Shown in pieces: positions 15,950 to 23,912 of a DNA stretch of 26,521 bases. This DNA comes from Balneolales bacterium (GTDB lineage Bacteria > Bacteroidota > Rhodothermia > Balneolales > Natronogracilivirgulaceae). The stretch spans positions 1 through 26,521 of the forward strand of contig SKIC01000248.1 in the NCBI GenBank assembly GCA_007116685.1, in the 5' to 3' direction. The notes under the pieces are model-generated. The model worked only from the letters and a program-made list of their open reading frames with translations, was not told where the DNA came from and did no database searches. Each line of letters opens with the position of its first letter. Positions within the stretch are counted from its first letter, which is position 1. Both the position numbers and the translations under genes were made by a program.

Positions 15950-15966
15950 GGCATTTTGGGCAACGG

Positions 15967-17157
15967 CTATTTTTCTTTCTGCTTTAGAACAGCTTCCCGG
16001 TGTGTATCAATAACGGCTTTCGCAACTTTCTCCGGCACATCTCGCTGAAAAGGATTTGGAATCACTTCTTCCGGACTCGGATTCTCAACACTATCAGCAA
16101 TGGCGTGAGCAGCAGCGATAAACATATCACGGGTAAAATCCGAAGCGCGGCAATCCAGAATGCCTCTGAACAAACCAGGAAAAGCCAATACATTATTGAT
16201 CTGATTTGGGAAATCTGACCGTCCTGTAGCTACTACAGCAGCGCCGGCAGCCTGAGCTTCATCAGGCATAATTTCGGGGATAGGATTAGCCATGGCGAAA
16301 ATGATAGGATTGGGCGCCATAGATTTTATCATTTCCTTAGTCAAAACACCGGGAACCGAAACGCCAATAAATACATCCGAATCTTTAACTGCATCGGCAA
16401 GACTACCAATAACCATGTTTTTATTGGTGATTTTTGCCATTTCCTGTTTCATGCTGTTAAGCTCTTCACGGCCTTCGTAAATCGTGCCTCTGGAATCAAC
16501 CATAATTACTTCCCGGACACCCACATGGAGCAGCAATTTTATAATAGATACACCCGCAGCGCCGGCGCCATTAATCACTACACTAATGTCTTCCATTTTC
16601 TTTCCGGTAACACGCAAAGAATTGATTAATCCGGCCATAGTTACTATCGCAGTACCGTGTTGATCATCATGCATTACAGGAATATCTAATTCAGCCTTCA
16701 GTCTCTCTTCAATTTCGAAACAACGGGGAGCCGCGATGTCCTCCAGATTTATCCCTCCAAAAGTAGGCGAAATCATTTTTACAGTTCGGATAATTTGCTC
16801 AACATCTCGGCTGTCGAGTACAATAGGAACGGCATCTACATTTGCAAATCCTTTAAAGAGTGCACATTTTCCTTCCATAACGGGAAGGCTCGCTTCGGGA
16901 CCAATATTCCCCAATCCTAAAACAGCAGAACCATCACTTACTACGGCCACCAGATTTCCTTTGATGGTGAGGTCGTATGCTTTTCCAACATCTTCAGCGA
17001 TTACTCTACAGGGCTCAGCAACGCCGGGCGTATAAGCGATACTTAAGTCGGTCTTTGTTTTAAGAGGGAGTTTGCTGTCAATTGTGAGTTTGCCTTTGTG
17101 TTGAATATGTGCTTCCAGCGATAATTTCGCGTAATTAACAGGCTCGTTTTTTTTCAT
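15967..17157 (-). CDS. NAD(P)-dependent malic enzyme, short form
   Basis: Malic enzyme oxidatively decarboxylates malate to pyruvate and CO2 with NAD(P) and a divalent metal. The 396-residue product belongs to the short bacterial/archaeal class without the phosphotransacetylase-like extension. Visible features: the malic N-domain with AYTPGVAEPC (41-50, Tyr42 as catalytic candidate) and MEGKCALFKG (94-103, Lys97), metal-site acidic residues in INLEDIAAPRCFEIE (136-150), MHDDQHGTA (162-170), and a Rossmann motif GAGAAG (197-202) with an Asp-Ser (221-222) at the strand 2 end, which tends to mean NAD preference but is not decisive. It is convergent with fliR and divergent from the photolyase operon, so metabolically unrelated to both neighbours. 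Confidence 0.95.
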   Translation of the reverse strand: MKKNEPVNYAKLSLEAHIQHKGKLTIDSKLPLKTKTDLSIAYTPGVAEPCRVIAEDVGKAYDLTIKGNLVAVVSDGSAVLGLGNIGPEASLPVMEGKCALFKGFANVDAVPIVLDSRDVEQIIRTVKMISPTFGGINLEDIAAPRCFEIEERLKAELDIPVMHDDQHGTAIVTMAGLINSLRVTGKKMEDISVVINGAGAAGVSIIKLLLHVGVREVIMVDSRGTIYEGREELNSMKQEMAKITNKNMVIGSLADAVKDSDVFIGVSVPGVLTKEMIKSMAPNPIIFAMANPIPEIMPDEAQAAGAAVVATGRSDFPNQINNVLAFPGLFRGILDCRASDFTRDMFIAAAHAIADSVENPSPEEVIPNPFQRDVPEKVAKAVIDTHREAVLKQKEK

Positions 17158-17297
17158 AATACTTCGAATACTTTGTGCGATACGTTAGTCCTTTGCCGGC
17201 TTGGCAAGTTGGTAAGGTACGAATTTTCTTAGCTATTACGGTGTTTGTGGGCACAAGAATGAATACAATATCTGAAACCGCTTTTTTGAAATAAATT
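17158..17297. promoter_or_regulatory. Divergent intergenic region between malic enzyme and photolyase operon
   Basis: These 140 bases separate two divergent start codons, so promoters for both directions should lie here. I could not pick a convincing -35/-10 or Bacteroidota-type TTTG/TAnnTTTG pair. The one clear structure is an inverted repeat TTGCC (17193-17197) and GGCAA (17203-17207) with a 5-base spacer, a possible operator. Neither flanking gene shows a strong ribosome site. Confidence 0.4.
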
Positions 17298-18761
17298 GTG
17301 AAAAAACAACGCACGTTAATCTGGTTTAAGAGAGATTTAAGACTTCAGGATCATGCTCCACTTGCGGAGATGTCTGCCAGAAATGAATCTGTAACACTAT
17401 GTTATTTTTTTGAGCCCTCTTTGGTAGCAGATACGCATTACAATGATCGTCATTGGCGTTTTGTTTGGCAATCTCTCGAAGATATGCGCCATAAATTGGC
17501 TGAATACGGTCATCACTTGCATGTGATTTTTGATGAAGTTGAACATTTTCTATCCAAGTTTGTGCAGGTTTATGAGCTCAAAGAAATTTTGAGTTACGAA
17601 GAAACCGGAATTGACCTGACATTTACGAGAGATAAAAACATAGCTCGATTTTCCAGGGAAAACGATATCACCTGGACCGAGTTTCCAACCAATGCCGTTC
17701 GTCGGGGATTAGGCAATCGGGATGATTGGCGCCCGTATTGGCGAAAAGTGATGACAGCTGAGCAAGATCACGTGGATTTGAGTGCCTTAAAAACCGAAAA
17801 GCTGGATTTGTCTGCGTTCAATATTCTCCAAGATCAGATTCCGGAAGCCTGGCAGACGCCACACGTAGATTTTCAAACGGGTGGGGAAGAAATGGCGTGG
17901 AAGACACTCCGCAGTTTTGTGTTTGAGCGTTGTGCGGAGTACAGCAGTTCCATCTCCAAACCCGGTCCGGCTCGCTATGGGTGCAGTCGATTATCTCCCT
18001 ACATAACTTGGGGAAATTTGAGTATCCGCCAGATTTATCAGTTCATGAAAGAAAACTACGACAAAGCACCCTCAAAAAAAGGATTGCGCAGTTTTCAATC
18101 CCGATTGGGCTGGCATTGCCATTTTGTCCAAAAGTTTGAATCAGAGTGCCGAATTGAGTTTGAAAACATGAATCGTGGCTTTGATGATATTCGCACAGAA
18201 TGGAACCAAGAGACTTTTGAGGCCTGGCAATACGGGCAAACGGGCTTCCCGATGGTTGATGCTTGTATGCGTTCGGTTATGACTACCGGCTATCTCAATT
18301 TTCGTATGCGAGCCATGCTGGTATCGTTTTTAACGCATCATTTATGGTTGGATTGGAAACAAGGCTCGCTGCATTTGGGAAGCCAGTTTTTGGATTTTGA
18401 GCCGGGTATACATTATCCTCAATTTCAAATGCAAGCCGGTGTAATGGGTGTTAATACTATCAGAGTTTATAATCCGGTAAAGCAATCTATTGATCAGGAT
18501 GCAAATGGTGATTTTATCAGAGAGTGGATTCCTGAATTAAAAAATGTGCCTGCTCCTCTGATTCATGAGCCCTGGAAAATGAGCGATATGGAGCAAAATG
18601 TGTACGGTTGCGTGATTGGACAGGATTATCCAAAGCCAATAATCACCGATATCAAAGCTTCCTACAAGCGAGCAAGTAGCGCACTTTGGAGTAAAAAAGG
18701 TAGCCGGGAAGTGAGGACCGAAAATCAACGGATACTTCAAAAACACGTTAAAAAACGCTGA
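17298..18761 (+). CDS. Divergent photolyase/cryptochrome family flavoprotein
   Basis: The 487-residue product has an N-terminal photolyase antenna domain (1-130; TLIWFKRDLRLQDHAPL) and a C-terminal FAD domain (about 200-430; SRLSPYITWGNLSIRQIY, AWQYGQTGFPMVDACMRSV, IREWIPELKNVPAPLIHEPW). A GTG start at 17298 gives the proper family N-terminus; no strong ribosome site is seen. Compared from memory with E. coli PhrB, the segment around the FAD-proximal Trp382/Trp384 reads HYPQFQMQAG (372-381), giving Phe376 and Met378. The ELIWRE substrate motif reads RLGWHCHF (269-276). W310 and W353 keep the outer Trp positions. Light-driven repair is plausible, but substrate and electron route are not predictable. 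It overlaps the next gene by one base (TGATG). Confidence 0.85.
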   Translation: MKKQRTLIWFKRDLRLQDHAPLAEMSARNESVTLCYFFEPSLVADTHYNDRHWRFVWQSLEDMRHKLAEYGHHLHVIFDEVEHFLSKFVQVYELKEILSYEETGIDLTFTRDKNIARFSRENDITWTEFPTNAVRRGLGNRDDWRPYWRKVMTAEQDHVDLSALKTEKLDLSAFNILQDQIPEAWQTPHVDFQTGGEEMAWKTLRSFVFERCAEYSSSISKPGPARYGCSRLSPYITWGNLSIRQIYQFMKENYDKAPSKKGLRSFQSRLGWHCHFVQKFESECRIEFENMNRGFDDIRTEWNQETFEAWQYGQTGFPMVDACMRSVMTTGYLNFRMRAMLVSFLTHHLWLDWKQGSLHLGSQFLDFEPGIHYPQFQMQAGVMGVNTIRVYNPVKQSIDQDANGDFIREWIPELKNVPAPLIHEPWKMSDMEQNVYGCVIGQDYPKPIITDIKASYKRASSALWSKKGSREVRTENQRILQKHVKKR

Positions 18762-18907
18762 TGAGTCATAAAGGCAACAAATCGTATCTGCCCAATAAAA
18801 TTTGCCCTGTTTGTCAGCGGCCTTTTACTTGGCGTAAAAAATGGAAACGTAACTGGGAGAATGTTGTTTACTGCAGTGATTCATGTAGGAAAAAGAAATC
18901 GAAATAA
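18761..18907 (+). CDS. DUF2256-type small zinc-ribbon protein
   Basis: A 48-residue gene, readily missed because of its size. Its ATG shares one base with the photolyase TGA, so translation is probably coupled. The product has CPVC (C15, C18) and CSDSC (C38, C42), four Cys suited to one zinc ion, plus an aromatic/basic centre (PFTWRKKWKRNW, 21-32) and a basic tail. This matches DUF2256 as I remember it, a family often encoded next to photolyase/cryptochrome genes and without an established function. The basic, Trp-rich surface could bind nucleic acid, but that is inference. The cry-DASH gene starts 19 bases later. Confidence 0.88.
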   Translation: MSHKGNKSYLPNKICPVCQRPFTWRKKWKRNWENVVYCSDSCRKKKSK

Positions 18908-18926
18908 CGGATAAATAAATAGAACT

Positions 18927-20333
18927 ATGTCCACACATCTGCATTGGTTTCGTAACGATTTACGTCTGGATGATAACGAGGCGCTTTCAAAAGCTATCGA
19001 AGGTGCTGATCAATTAATTCCCTTGTTTTGTCTGGATCCTGTTTGGTTTGCAGATACGGAGTATGGCTTCCCAAAATGCGGTGCGCATCGCGCAAAATTT
19101 ATGCTGGAAAGTGTACAAGCACTGCGGGAAGAACTTCAGGCACGTGGATCCGATTTGGTCATCAGAGTGGGACCGCCCGAAAAGGTTATTCCTGACCTTT
19201 GCGACGAATACGATGTGCGATTTGTAACGTTTCAGGAGGAGGTTACCAGAGAGGAAGTCGACACAGAAACTGCGGTTACGGAAGAATTATACGAAATGGA
19301 TATCGCCTGGAAAAGTTGTTGGGGCGCTACGCTTTTTCATCCCGATGATCTTCCCATGGAAGCCGGTGGTGTTCCTGATGTGTTTACCTCATTTCGAAAA
19401 AAAGTGGAAAAATACAGTTCTGTTAGAGCGTTGATTCCAATTCCGGAAATTCCATCACTGCCACAGGGGATTTCTACAGAAGTGATTCCAAATCTCAGTT
19501 ATTTCGGATTGGAGGAGCCTGAGTTTGATAATCGCATCGTTTTACCGTTTAAGGGTGGAGCGGCAGAGGCCTTGCGAAGATTACAGCATTATTTTTGGGA
19601 TGGAGATCATCTAAAAACCTACAAAGAAACCCGAAATGGGATGTTAGGTGCCGACTATTCCTCCAAGTTTTCGCCTTGGCTGGCCAATGGATGTATTTCA
19701 CCCAGAACCATCAATTACGAGGTACAGCGTTACGAAAGCGAACGTACTAAAAACAGCTCCACGTATTGGATGATTTTTGAGTTAATCTGGCGGGATTATT
19801 TTCGATTTATCGCCTTGAAATATGGCGACAGCCTTTTCTATGAAGATGGCTTAAAACGGGTAGAAGTAGATTGGGATACAAACCCGGAGTGGTTTGAAAA
19901 ATGGAAAGCCGGAACAACGGGATTTCCACTCATCGACGCCAATATGCGTGAGTTAGCAGCAACGGGATTTATGTCGAATCGCGGGAGGCAGAACGTGGCG
20001 TCTTTTTTTGCCAAAAATCTAAATCTGGATTGGCGAATGGGCGCCTATTGGTTTGAATCCCAATTGATTGACTACGATGTGTGCAGTAATTGGGGGAATT
20101 GGGCCTATGTAAGCGGTGTAGGAAATGACCCGCGCGACCGATATTTCAACATCATTTCCCAAGCCGAGCGCTACGACTCCGATGGCCGTTATGTGCGTCA
20201 CTGGCTACCGGAGCTGAAAGATTTACCTGATGAACTAATCCACGAGCCTTGGAAATCATCCAAAAAACCTGAATCCTATCCCGAGCCGATGATAGATTTG
20301 GAAGCCAGTTACGAAAGGCTGAGAAGGCGCTAA
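18927..20333 (+). CDS. DASH-type cryptochrome (single-strand/loop CPD photolyase family)
   Basis: The 468-residue product is a two-domain photolyase-fold flavoprotein. The antenna domain (1-135) starts HLHWFRNDLRLDDNEAL. The FAD domain (about 225-445) carries DASH hallmarks: TYKETRNGMLGADYSSKFSP (231-250), WLANGCISPRTI, IWRDYFRF (287-294), RGRQNVASF and SNWGNWAYVSGVGNDPRDR (387-405), which holds the FAD-proximal Trp pair W389/W392 that the neighbouring paralogue lacks. DASH proteins repair cyclobutane dimers in single-stranded DNA and bind folate and FAD; a signalling role is reported in some organisms. Third gene of a light-linked operon. It lacks the extended C-terminal tail seen in some fungal and plant members. 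Confidence 0.95.
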   Translation: MSTHLHWFRNDLRLDDNEALSKAIEGADQLIPLFCLDPVWFADTEYGFPKCGAHRAKFMLESVQALREELQARGSDLVIRVGPPEKVIPDLCDEYDVRFVTFQEEVTREEVDTETAVTEELYEMDIAWKSCWGATLFHPDDLPMEAGGVPDVFTSFRKKVEKYSSVRALIPIPEIPSLPQGISTEVIPNLSYFGLEEPEFDNRIVLPFKGGAAEALRRLQHYFWDGDHLKTYKETRNGMLGADYSSKFSPWLANGCISPRTINYEVQRYESERTKNSSTYWMIFELIWRDYFRFIALKYGDSLFYEDGLKRVEVDWDTNPEWFEKWKAGTTGFPLIDANMRELAATGFMSNRGRQNVASFFAKNLNLDWRMGAYWFESQLIDYDVCSNWGNWAYVSGVGNDPRDRYFNIISQAERYDSDGRYVRHWLPELKDLPDELIHEPWKSSKKPESYPEPMIDLEASYERLRRR

Positions 20334-20370
20334 AAATCACATTCATAAATTTGGAATCCACCATAAGGCA

Positions 20371-20390
20371 GGTCGTCGTCCCCGACGACC
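20371..20390. repeat. Perfect inverted repeat, 8-bp stem with 4-base loop
   Basis: GGTCGTCG (20371-20378) and CGACGACC (20383-20390) flank TCCC. It lies 37 bases after the cry-DASH stop and is GC-rich enough to be a transcript 3'-end hairpin, although GGAATTTATA rather than a T-run follows. A weaker hairpin, GCAGT (20403-20407) with ACTGC (20416-20420), comes 12 bases later. Confidence 0.75.
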
Positions 20391-20637
20391 GGAATTTATA
20401 AAGCAGTCGTCCACTACTGCGGATTGCTAAAATATAGATAAGCTAACGCAACTGAAACAAGAAATAGGAAAACCTTCTCAAATTACTGTTATTTCAAATT
20501 TGTTCTTTCAGCAAGCTTTTAATAATCTTTTGTAAACTGATTTTTCAAAAAATAGCAATGAGTAGTAATTCGAAAGAATATAGTATACGACTGTTGATGC
20601 CTAAATATAGTTGACGTTTTTAGTTAACATGTAACAT

Positions 20638-20663
20638 TTTGGTCGAAGTTAACTTCGACCAAA
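20638..20663. repeat. Perfect 26-bp palindrome
   Basis: The left half TTTGGTCGAAGTT (20638-20650) is followed without spacer by its exact reverse complement (20651-20663). Each half contains one copy of the heptamer GTCGAAG, which also occurs in the arrays at 20748-20768 and 23656-23690. With no loop it could be a protein-binding palindrome, a cruciform, or a mobile-repeat relic. It is only 11 bases from another perfect palindrome. Confidence 0.85.
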
Positions 20664-20674
20664 TGTTGACGCGA

Positions 20675-20698
20675 TAATCAGGGTGGCCACCCTGATTA
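20675..20698. repeat. Perfect 24-bp palindrome
   Basis: The left half TAATCAGGGTGG (20675-20686) is followed directly by its exact reverse complement (20687-20698). Its sequence is unrelated to the 26-bp palindrome nearby, so the similarity is in architecture only. It lies 85 bases from the 3' end of the minus-strand dehydrogenase. Confidence 0.85.
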
Positions 20699-20747
20699 AG
20701 CTCTTTGGTAAATTGATCTGGTGACAGCCTTGAGGGTAAGCCACACC

Positions 20748-20768
20748 GTTCGACCTTCGACCTTCGAC
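20748..20768 (-). repeat. Heptamer array (three units), left of the dehydrogenase
   Basis: Three tandem 7-base units read GTTCGAC, CTTCGAC, CTTCGAC on the + strand, i.e. GTCGAAS on the - strand. They lie 16 bases from the dehydrogenase stop codon. The same heptamer occurs in the opposite orientation on the other side of the gene (23656-23690). Confidence 0.85.
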
Positions 20769-20783
20769 AAAAACCCCTATCAC

Positions 20784-23633
20784 CTATCCCCTAATCCCCC
20801 CATCAATCAACTCCACAGGATGCTTCGCAATTCTCTTCGTGCCATCGGAGATTTGGTGGCGGCAGGAGAAGCCGTGGGCGCAGATGATGCTTTTGGGGTC
20901 AGAATCGATTTCCGGGAAGAGACGCTGTGAGCCGATTTGCATGGAGATGTCGTATTTTTTGGAATCGTAGCCGAAACTGCCTGCCATGCCGCAACATCCG
21001 GCATCAATTCGGCGGGGGAGGTATCCCATAGCAGATAAAACCGACATCAAGCTATCGGTATTTCCAAGGGCTTTGGTGTGGCAGTGCCCGTGGACAATCA
21101 CCGTGCGGTTTCTCCCCGGTTGCATATCCGCAGGGATACGATCTGCGTGAGAGGCAACAAAATCTTCTAAAAGCGAACTTCGCTCAGCAATGTGATGAGC
21201 CATGGTGTCGGTTTCACCATCAAAAAAGTCCAGATACTCATCCTTAATCGTAGATAATTCGGATGGCTCCAAACAAACGAATGGTATTCCCTGCTTACTG
21301 TATTCGTGCCAATTGGAAATATTATTGGCGGCAACTTTTTTAGCATCATTTAGCAAGCCTCGCGAAATCTGTGTGCGTCCCGTCTCAACAGGGGCTTCAA
21401 TGATTACCTGGAAGCCCATTTTTTCAAGTACGTGTACGGCGGCTATAGCAATTTCAGGATTATGATAATTGGTGAAGTAATCCACTAAAAGCACGACGTA
21501 ATCTCCTGTATTAGATGCCTTTTGCCTTTTCTTCCACCATGAATGAAAGGGCGTTTCGGCAAAAGCAGGCAAATTTCGTTCTCTTGCTATGCCTAAAAAT
21601 TCATAAAGCAAGGTTTTTCCCAATTCCGATTGCGCAAATACGTTTGTGATTCGTGGAAAAAGAGAGGCTAATGGATAAAACAGCGAAGGACGTCCATAAA
21701 ACCAGTCGGCCAAAGTCTTGCCATTTTGTTCTTGCCAGCCGTTAAGGAACTCGGCCTTCATCGCAGCCATATCCACATTTGCCGGACACTCGGATTTGCA
21801 GGCTTTGCAACTCAGGCATAAATCCAATGCTTCTTTGATTTCCTCAGAAGAAAAAGCCTCTTTTTGCATCCCGGTAAAAACCTGACGAAAAACGTTTGCT
21901 CGTCCGCGGGTGCTGTCTTTTTCATCCAAAGTAGCCATATAACTTGGACACATAGTGCCACCGCTTTCAGAACGTTTTCGGCAAACACCTGCGCCGTTAC
22001 ACATATCTACCGCTTCTGAAAAACTGTGAAATCTCTTCCATTTAAAAACGGTGAGTACATCAACCGGTTTCCATTTCGGGTGGTATCGCAGGTGAGTATC
22101 TATCGGTTCCGAGAATACTATTTTGCCGGGATTGAAGATGTTTTCCGGGTCCCAGATGCGTTTAACTTGCTCCAGAATGGGCATCATCTCATCACCCAAA
22201 ACCTTGTGAATATACCCGGCTCGCGCACGTCCGTCACCATGTTCTCCGGATAAGGAACCACGATATTTTTTCACCAAATCCGCAACTTCCTCCGCCATGG
22301 ATTTCATTGCCTTCAATCCTTTTTCCGTTTTTATATCAAGTACGGGACGCAAGTGCAATTCACCGACCGACGCATGGGCATAGAACACGCAATTAGTGTT
22401 GTATTTATCCATCAGAGAGCGGAAATCGCGTACATAATCCGGTAAATCAGCTACCCTTACGGCAGTATCTTCAGCGAAGGTGGGCGTTTTTTCATCTGAG
22501 ACCATTCCCATCAATAAACCAAGTCCGGCTTTTCGTAAATCCCAAGCTCGTCTCATATCATCTGCATGGCTGAATAAAGGTGCCGCATACGCACGGTTTA
22601 AATCCTGCTGAATGGCAAACGCTTTTTGTTCTGCTTCTTGTTGAGTTTCGCCAAAGCACTCAATAAGCAAAATACATTCCGGATCTCCCTGTAAGAAAAA
22701 TCGATTTCTGTTTTGCTCGGTATTGCCTTTTGTGGCATCAAGAACGTGTTTGTCGAGCAATTCCACTGCAGCCGGATGATGAGCCACCGCCCGAACGGTG
22801 GCGTGCATTGCATCATCAAGATTTTCAAAATGAGGAATGAGTAGCGTTTTGAATTTCGGTAAATCAACAAGATTCAATTCAGCTGAAGCCGTAAGAGCCA
22901 GAGTTCCTTCGCTTCCACAAAGCAGAGCACAAAGATTAAAAGGCGGTCCGCCGGGTGTAATGGGCGACATCTTGCAAAGTTCATCCAAGGCATAACCGGT
23001 ATTTCTTCGGGTCACTTCCGGATGCGGGTAAGATGAAAAAATCAAATCTTTGTGCTGATGCAATAATGAGAGTATTTCCCGATAAATCTTTCCCTCAAGA
23101 GTAGGAAGTGCACATTTTTCATCAAGTTCAGAATCGCTAAGTGCTTTAAATGTTACCAGAGATCCATCACTGAGAACACAATCCATACTCAGTGTATGCT
23201 CTCGGGTTGTTCCGTAGGTGATGGAATAAGAACCTGAGGAATTATTGCCAATCATACCGCCAATCATACAGCGATTGGTAGTTGATGTATCCGGACCAAA
23301 AAGAAGACCATCAATGGCTGTTTTTCTGTTTATAGTGTCGCGGATAACTCCGGGTTCTACATGAATTTTTCGACTATTGGAATCATAATCCAAAATGTTC
23401 GTCATAAATCGGGAAACATCAGCGATGATGCCTGCTCCGGTAGTTTGCCCGGCCAGGCTTGTTCCTGCTGCACGTGCGGTAATACTCTTTTTCTGCGAAC
23501 GTGCGAAAGCCACGAGGTTTTGTAAATCCGCAGTGTTTTTTGGAAAGAAAACGCCCTCCGGTGCCTCCTCATACATAGAAGCATCGTTGGCATACAAATA
23601 GCGCGTCAGAGTATCTTTTTGAATTTGAATCAT
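20784..23633 (-). CDS. FAD/Fe-S D-2-hydroxyacid dehydrogenase, YdiJ/GlcD-GlcF fusion type
   Basis: The 949-residue product joins, in order: an FAD-binding (PCMH) domain (about 30-255; RAAGTSLAGQTTGAG, GGMIGNNSSGSYSI), an FAD-oxidase C-terminal domain (about 265-505; GEHGDGRARAGYI, WDPENIFNPGKI), a ferredoxin-like iron-sulfur part (C545, C551, C562 with CPSY; then C606, C609, C612, C616) and a C-terminal CCG region (GHCHTKALG, C851; DAGCCGMAGSFGYD, C880-C881; C918, C924). This order and size match the YdiJ group, reported to oxidise D-2-hydroxyglutarate; D-lactate or glycolate are alternatives. Electrons would go from FAD through Fe-S to a quinone-linked or soluble acceptor. It is a single-gene unit flanked by repeat-rich spacers. 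Confidence 0.9.
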   Translation of the reverse strand: MIQIQKDTLTRYLYANDASMYEEAPEGVFFPKNTADLQNLVAFARSQKKSITARAAGTSLAGQTTGAGIIADVSRFMTNILDYDSNSRKIHVEPGVIRDTINRKTAIDGLLFGPDTSTTNRCMIGGMIGNNSSGSYSITYGTTREHTLSMDCVLSDGSLVTFKALSDSELDEKCALPTLEGKIYREILSLLHQHKDLIFSSYPHPEVTRRNTGYALDELCKMSPITPGGPPFNLCALLCGSEGTLALTASAELNLVDLPKFKTLLIPHFENLDDAMHATVRAVAHHPAAVELLDKHVLDATKGNTEQNRNRFFLQGDPECILLIECFGETQQEAEQKAFAIQQDLNRAYAAPLFSHADDMRRAWDLRKAGLGLLMGMVSDEKTPTFAEDTAVRVADLPDYVRDFRSLMDKYNTNCVFYAHASVGELHLRPVLDIKTEKGLKAMKSMAEEVADLVKKYRGSLSGEHGDGRARAGYIHKVLGDEMMPILEQVKRIWDPENIFNPGKIVFSEPIDTHLRYHPKWKPVDVLTVFKWKRFHSFSEAVDMCNGAGVCRKRSESGGTMCPSYMATLDEKDSTRGRANVFRQVFTGMQKEAFSSEEIKEALDLCLSCKACKSECPANVDMAAMKAEFLNGWQEQNGKTLADWFYGRPSLFYPLASLFPRITNVFAQSELGKTLLYEFLGIARERNLPAFAETPFHSWWKKRQKASNTGDYVVLLVDYFTNYHNPEIAIAAVHVLEKMGFQVIIEAPVETGRTQISRGLLNDAKKVAANNISNWHEYSKQGIPFVCLEPSELSTIKDEYLDFFDGETDTMAHHIAERSSLLEDFVASHADRIPADMQPGRNRTVIVHGHCHTKALGNTDSLMSVLSAMGYLPRRIDAGCCGMAGSFGYDSKKYDISMQIGSQRLFPEIDSDPKSIICAHGFSCRHQISDGTKRIAKHPVELIDGGIRG

Positions 23634-23655
23634 AGCCTAGAAGATAGAGGATTTT

Positions 23656-23690
23656 GTCGAAGGTTGAACGTCGAACGTCGAACGTCGAAC
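23656..23690 (+). repeat. Heptamer array (five units), right of the dehydrogenase
   Basis: Five contiguous 7-base units with consensus GTCGAAS: one GTCGAAG, one GTTGAAC, then three GTCGAAC. The array begins 22 bases upstream of the dehydrogenase start codon and is inverted relative to the array beyond its stop. A two-unit copy recurs at 23899-23912. Confidence 0.9.
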
Positions 23691-23740
23691 GAATTTGGGA
23701 ATTTGGAATTTATTTGGATGCAGTTCCCAATAATTGATAG

Positions 23741-23806
23741 GCACCCAGCTCCGGAGGAGCGGAATATTGGTAGCCCGTGGTTGAGCACAGCGATACCCAG
23801 GGGGTA
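23741..23806. repeat. Hairpin-rich block resembling a dispersed intergenic element
   Basis: GCTCC (23748-23752) pairs with GGAGC (23756-23760) and TACCC (23794-23798) pairs with GGGTA (23802-23806), each with a 3-base loop; between them is GGAATATTGGTAGCCC. From memory, similar 'GCTCCGGAGGAGC ... GTAGCCC' blocks are scattered between genes in Bacteroidota and Planctomycetes genomes. A genome-wide copy count would confirm this. Confidence 0.4.
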
Positions 23807-23898
23807 AAAAGAACGATATGGGCAAATGCGCCGGCGAAAAATGAATCGGAGATTGGAACAGAATCCGGCGCAGAATGAAATTGGATATTTTTTAGAAG

Positions 23899-23912
23899 AT
23901 TGAACGTCGAAC
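23899..23912 (+). repeat. Two-unit heptamer copy
   Basis: ATTGAAC followed by GTCGAAC, the same family and orientation as the five-unit array at 23656-23690, about 210 bases away and outside the dehydrogenase bracket. Confidence 0.7.

Larger units (their letters stand above)
20334..20783. other. Gene-free spacer between convergent cry-DASH and dehydrogenase, rich in palindromes
   Basis: No coding frame of merit is seen in these 450 bases. The stretch holds four distinct inverted repeats and a heptamer array, each listed separately. The middle (about 20421-20630) is AT-rich and featureless to my eye. Convergent flanking genes would need terminators here, but none of the hairpins is followed by a proper T-run. 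Confidence 0.7.

Noticed and set aside
17202..17217. Sigma-54-like site TGGCAAG upstream of the photolyase operon
   Set aside because: The -12 GC element is absent at the required spacing.
23656..23690. Heptamer array as a CRISPR or replication iteron set
   Set aside because: Units are contiguous without spacers, no cas or rep gene is near, and no DnaA-box pattern was seen.
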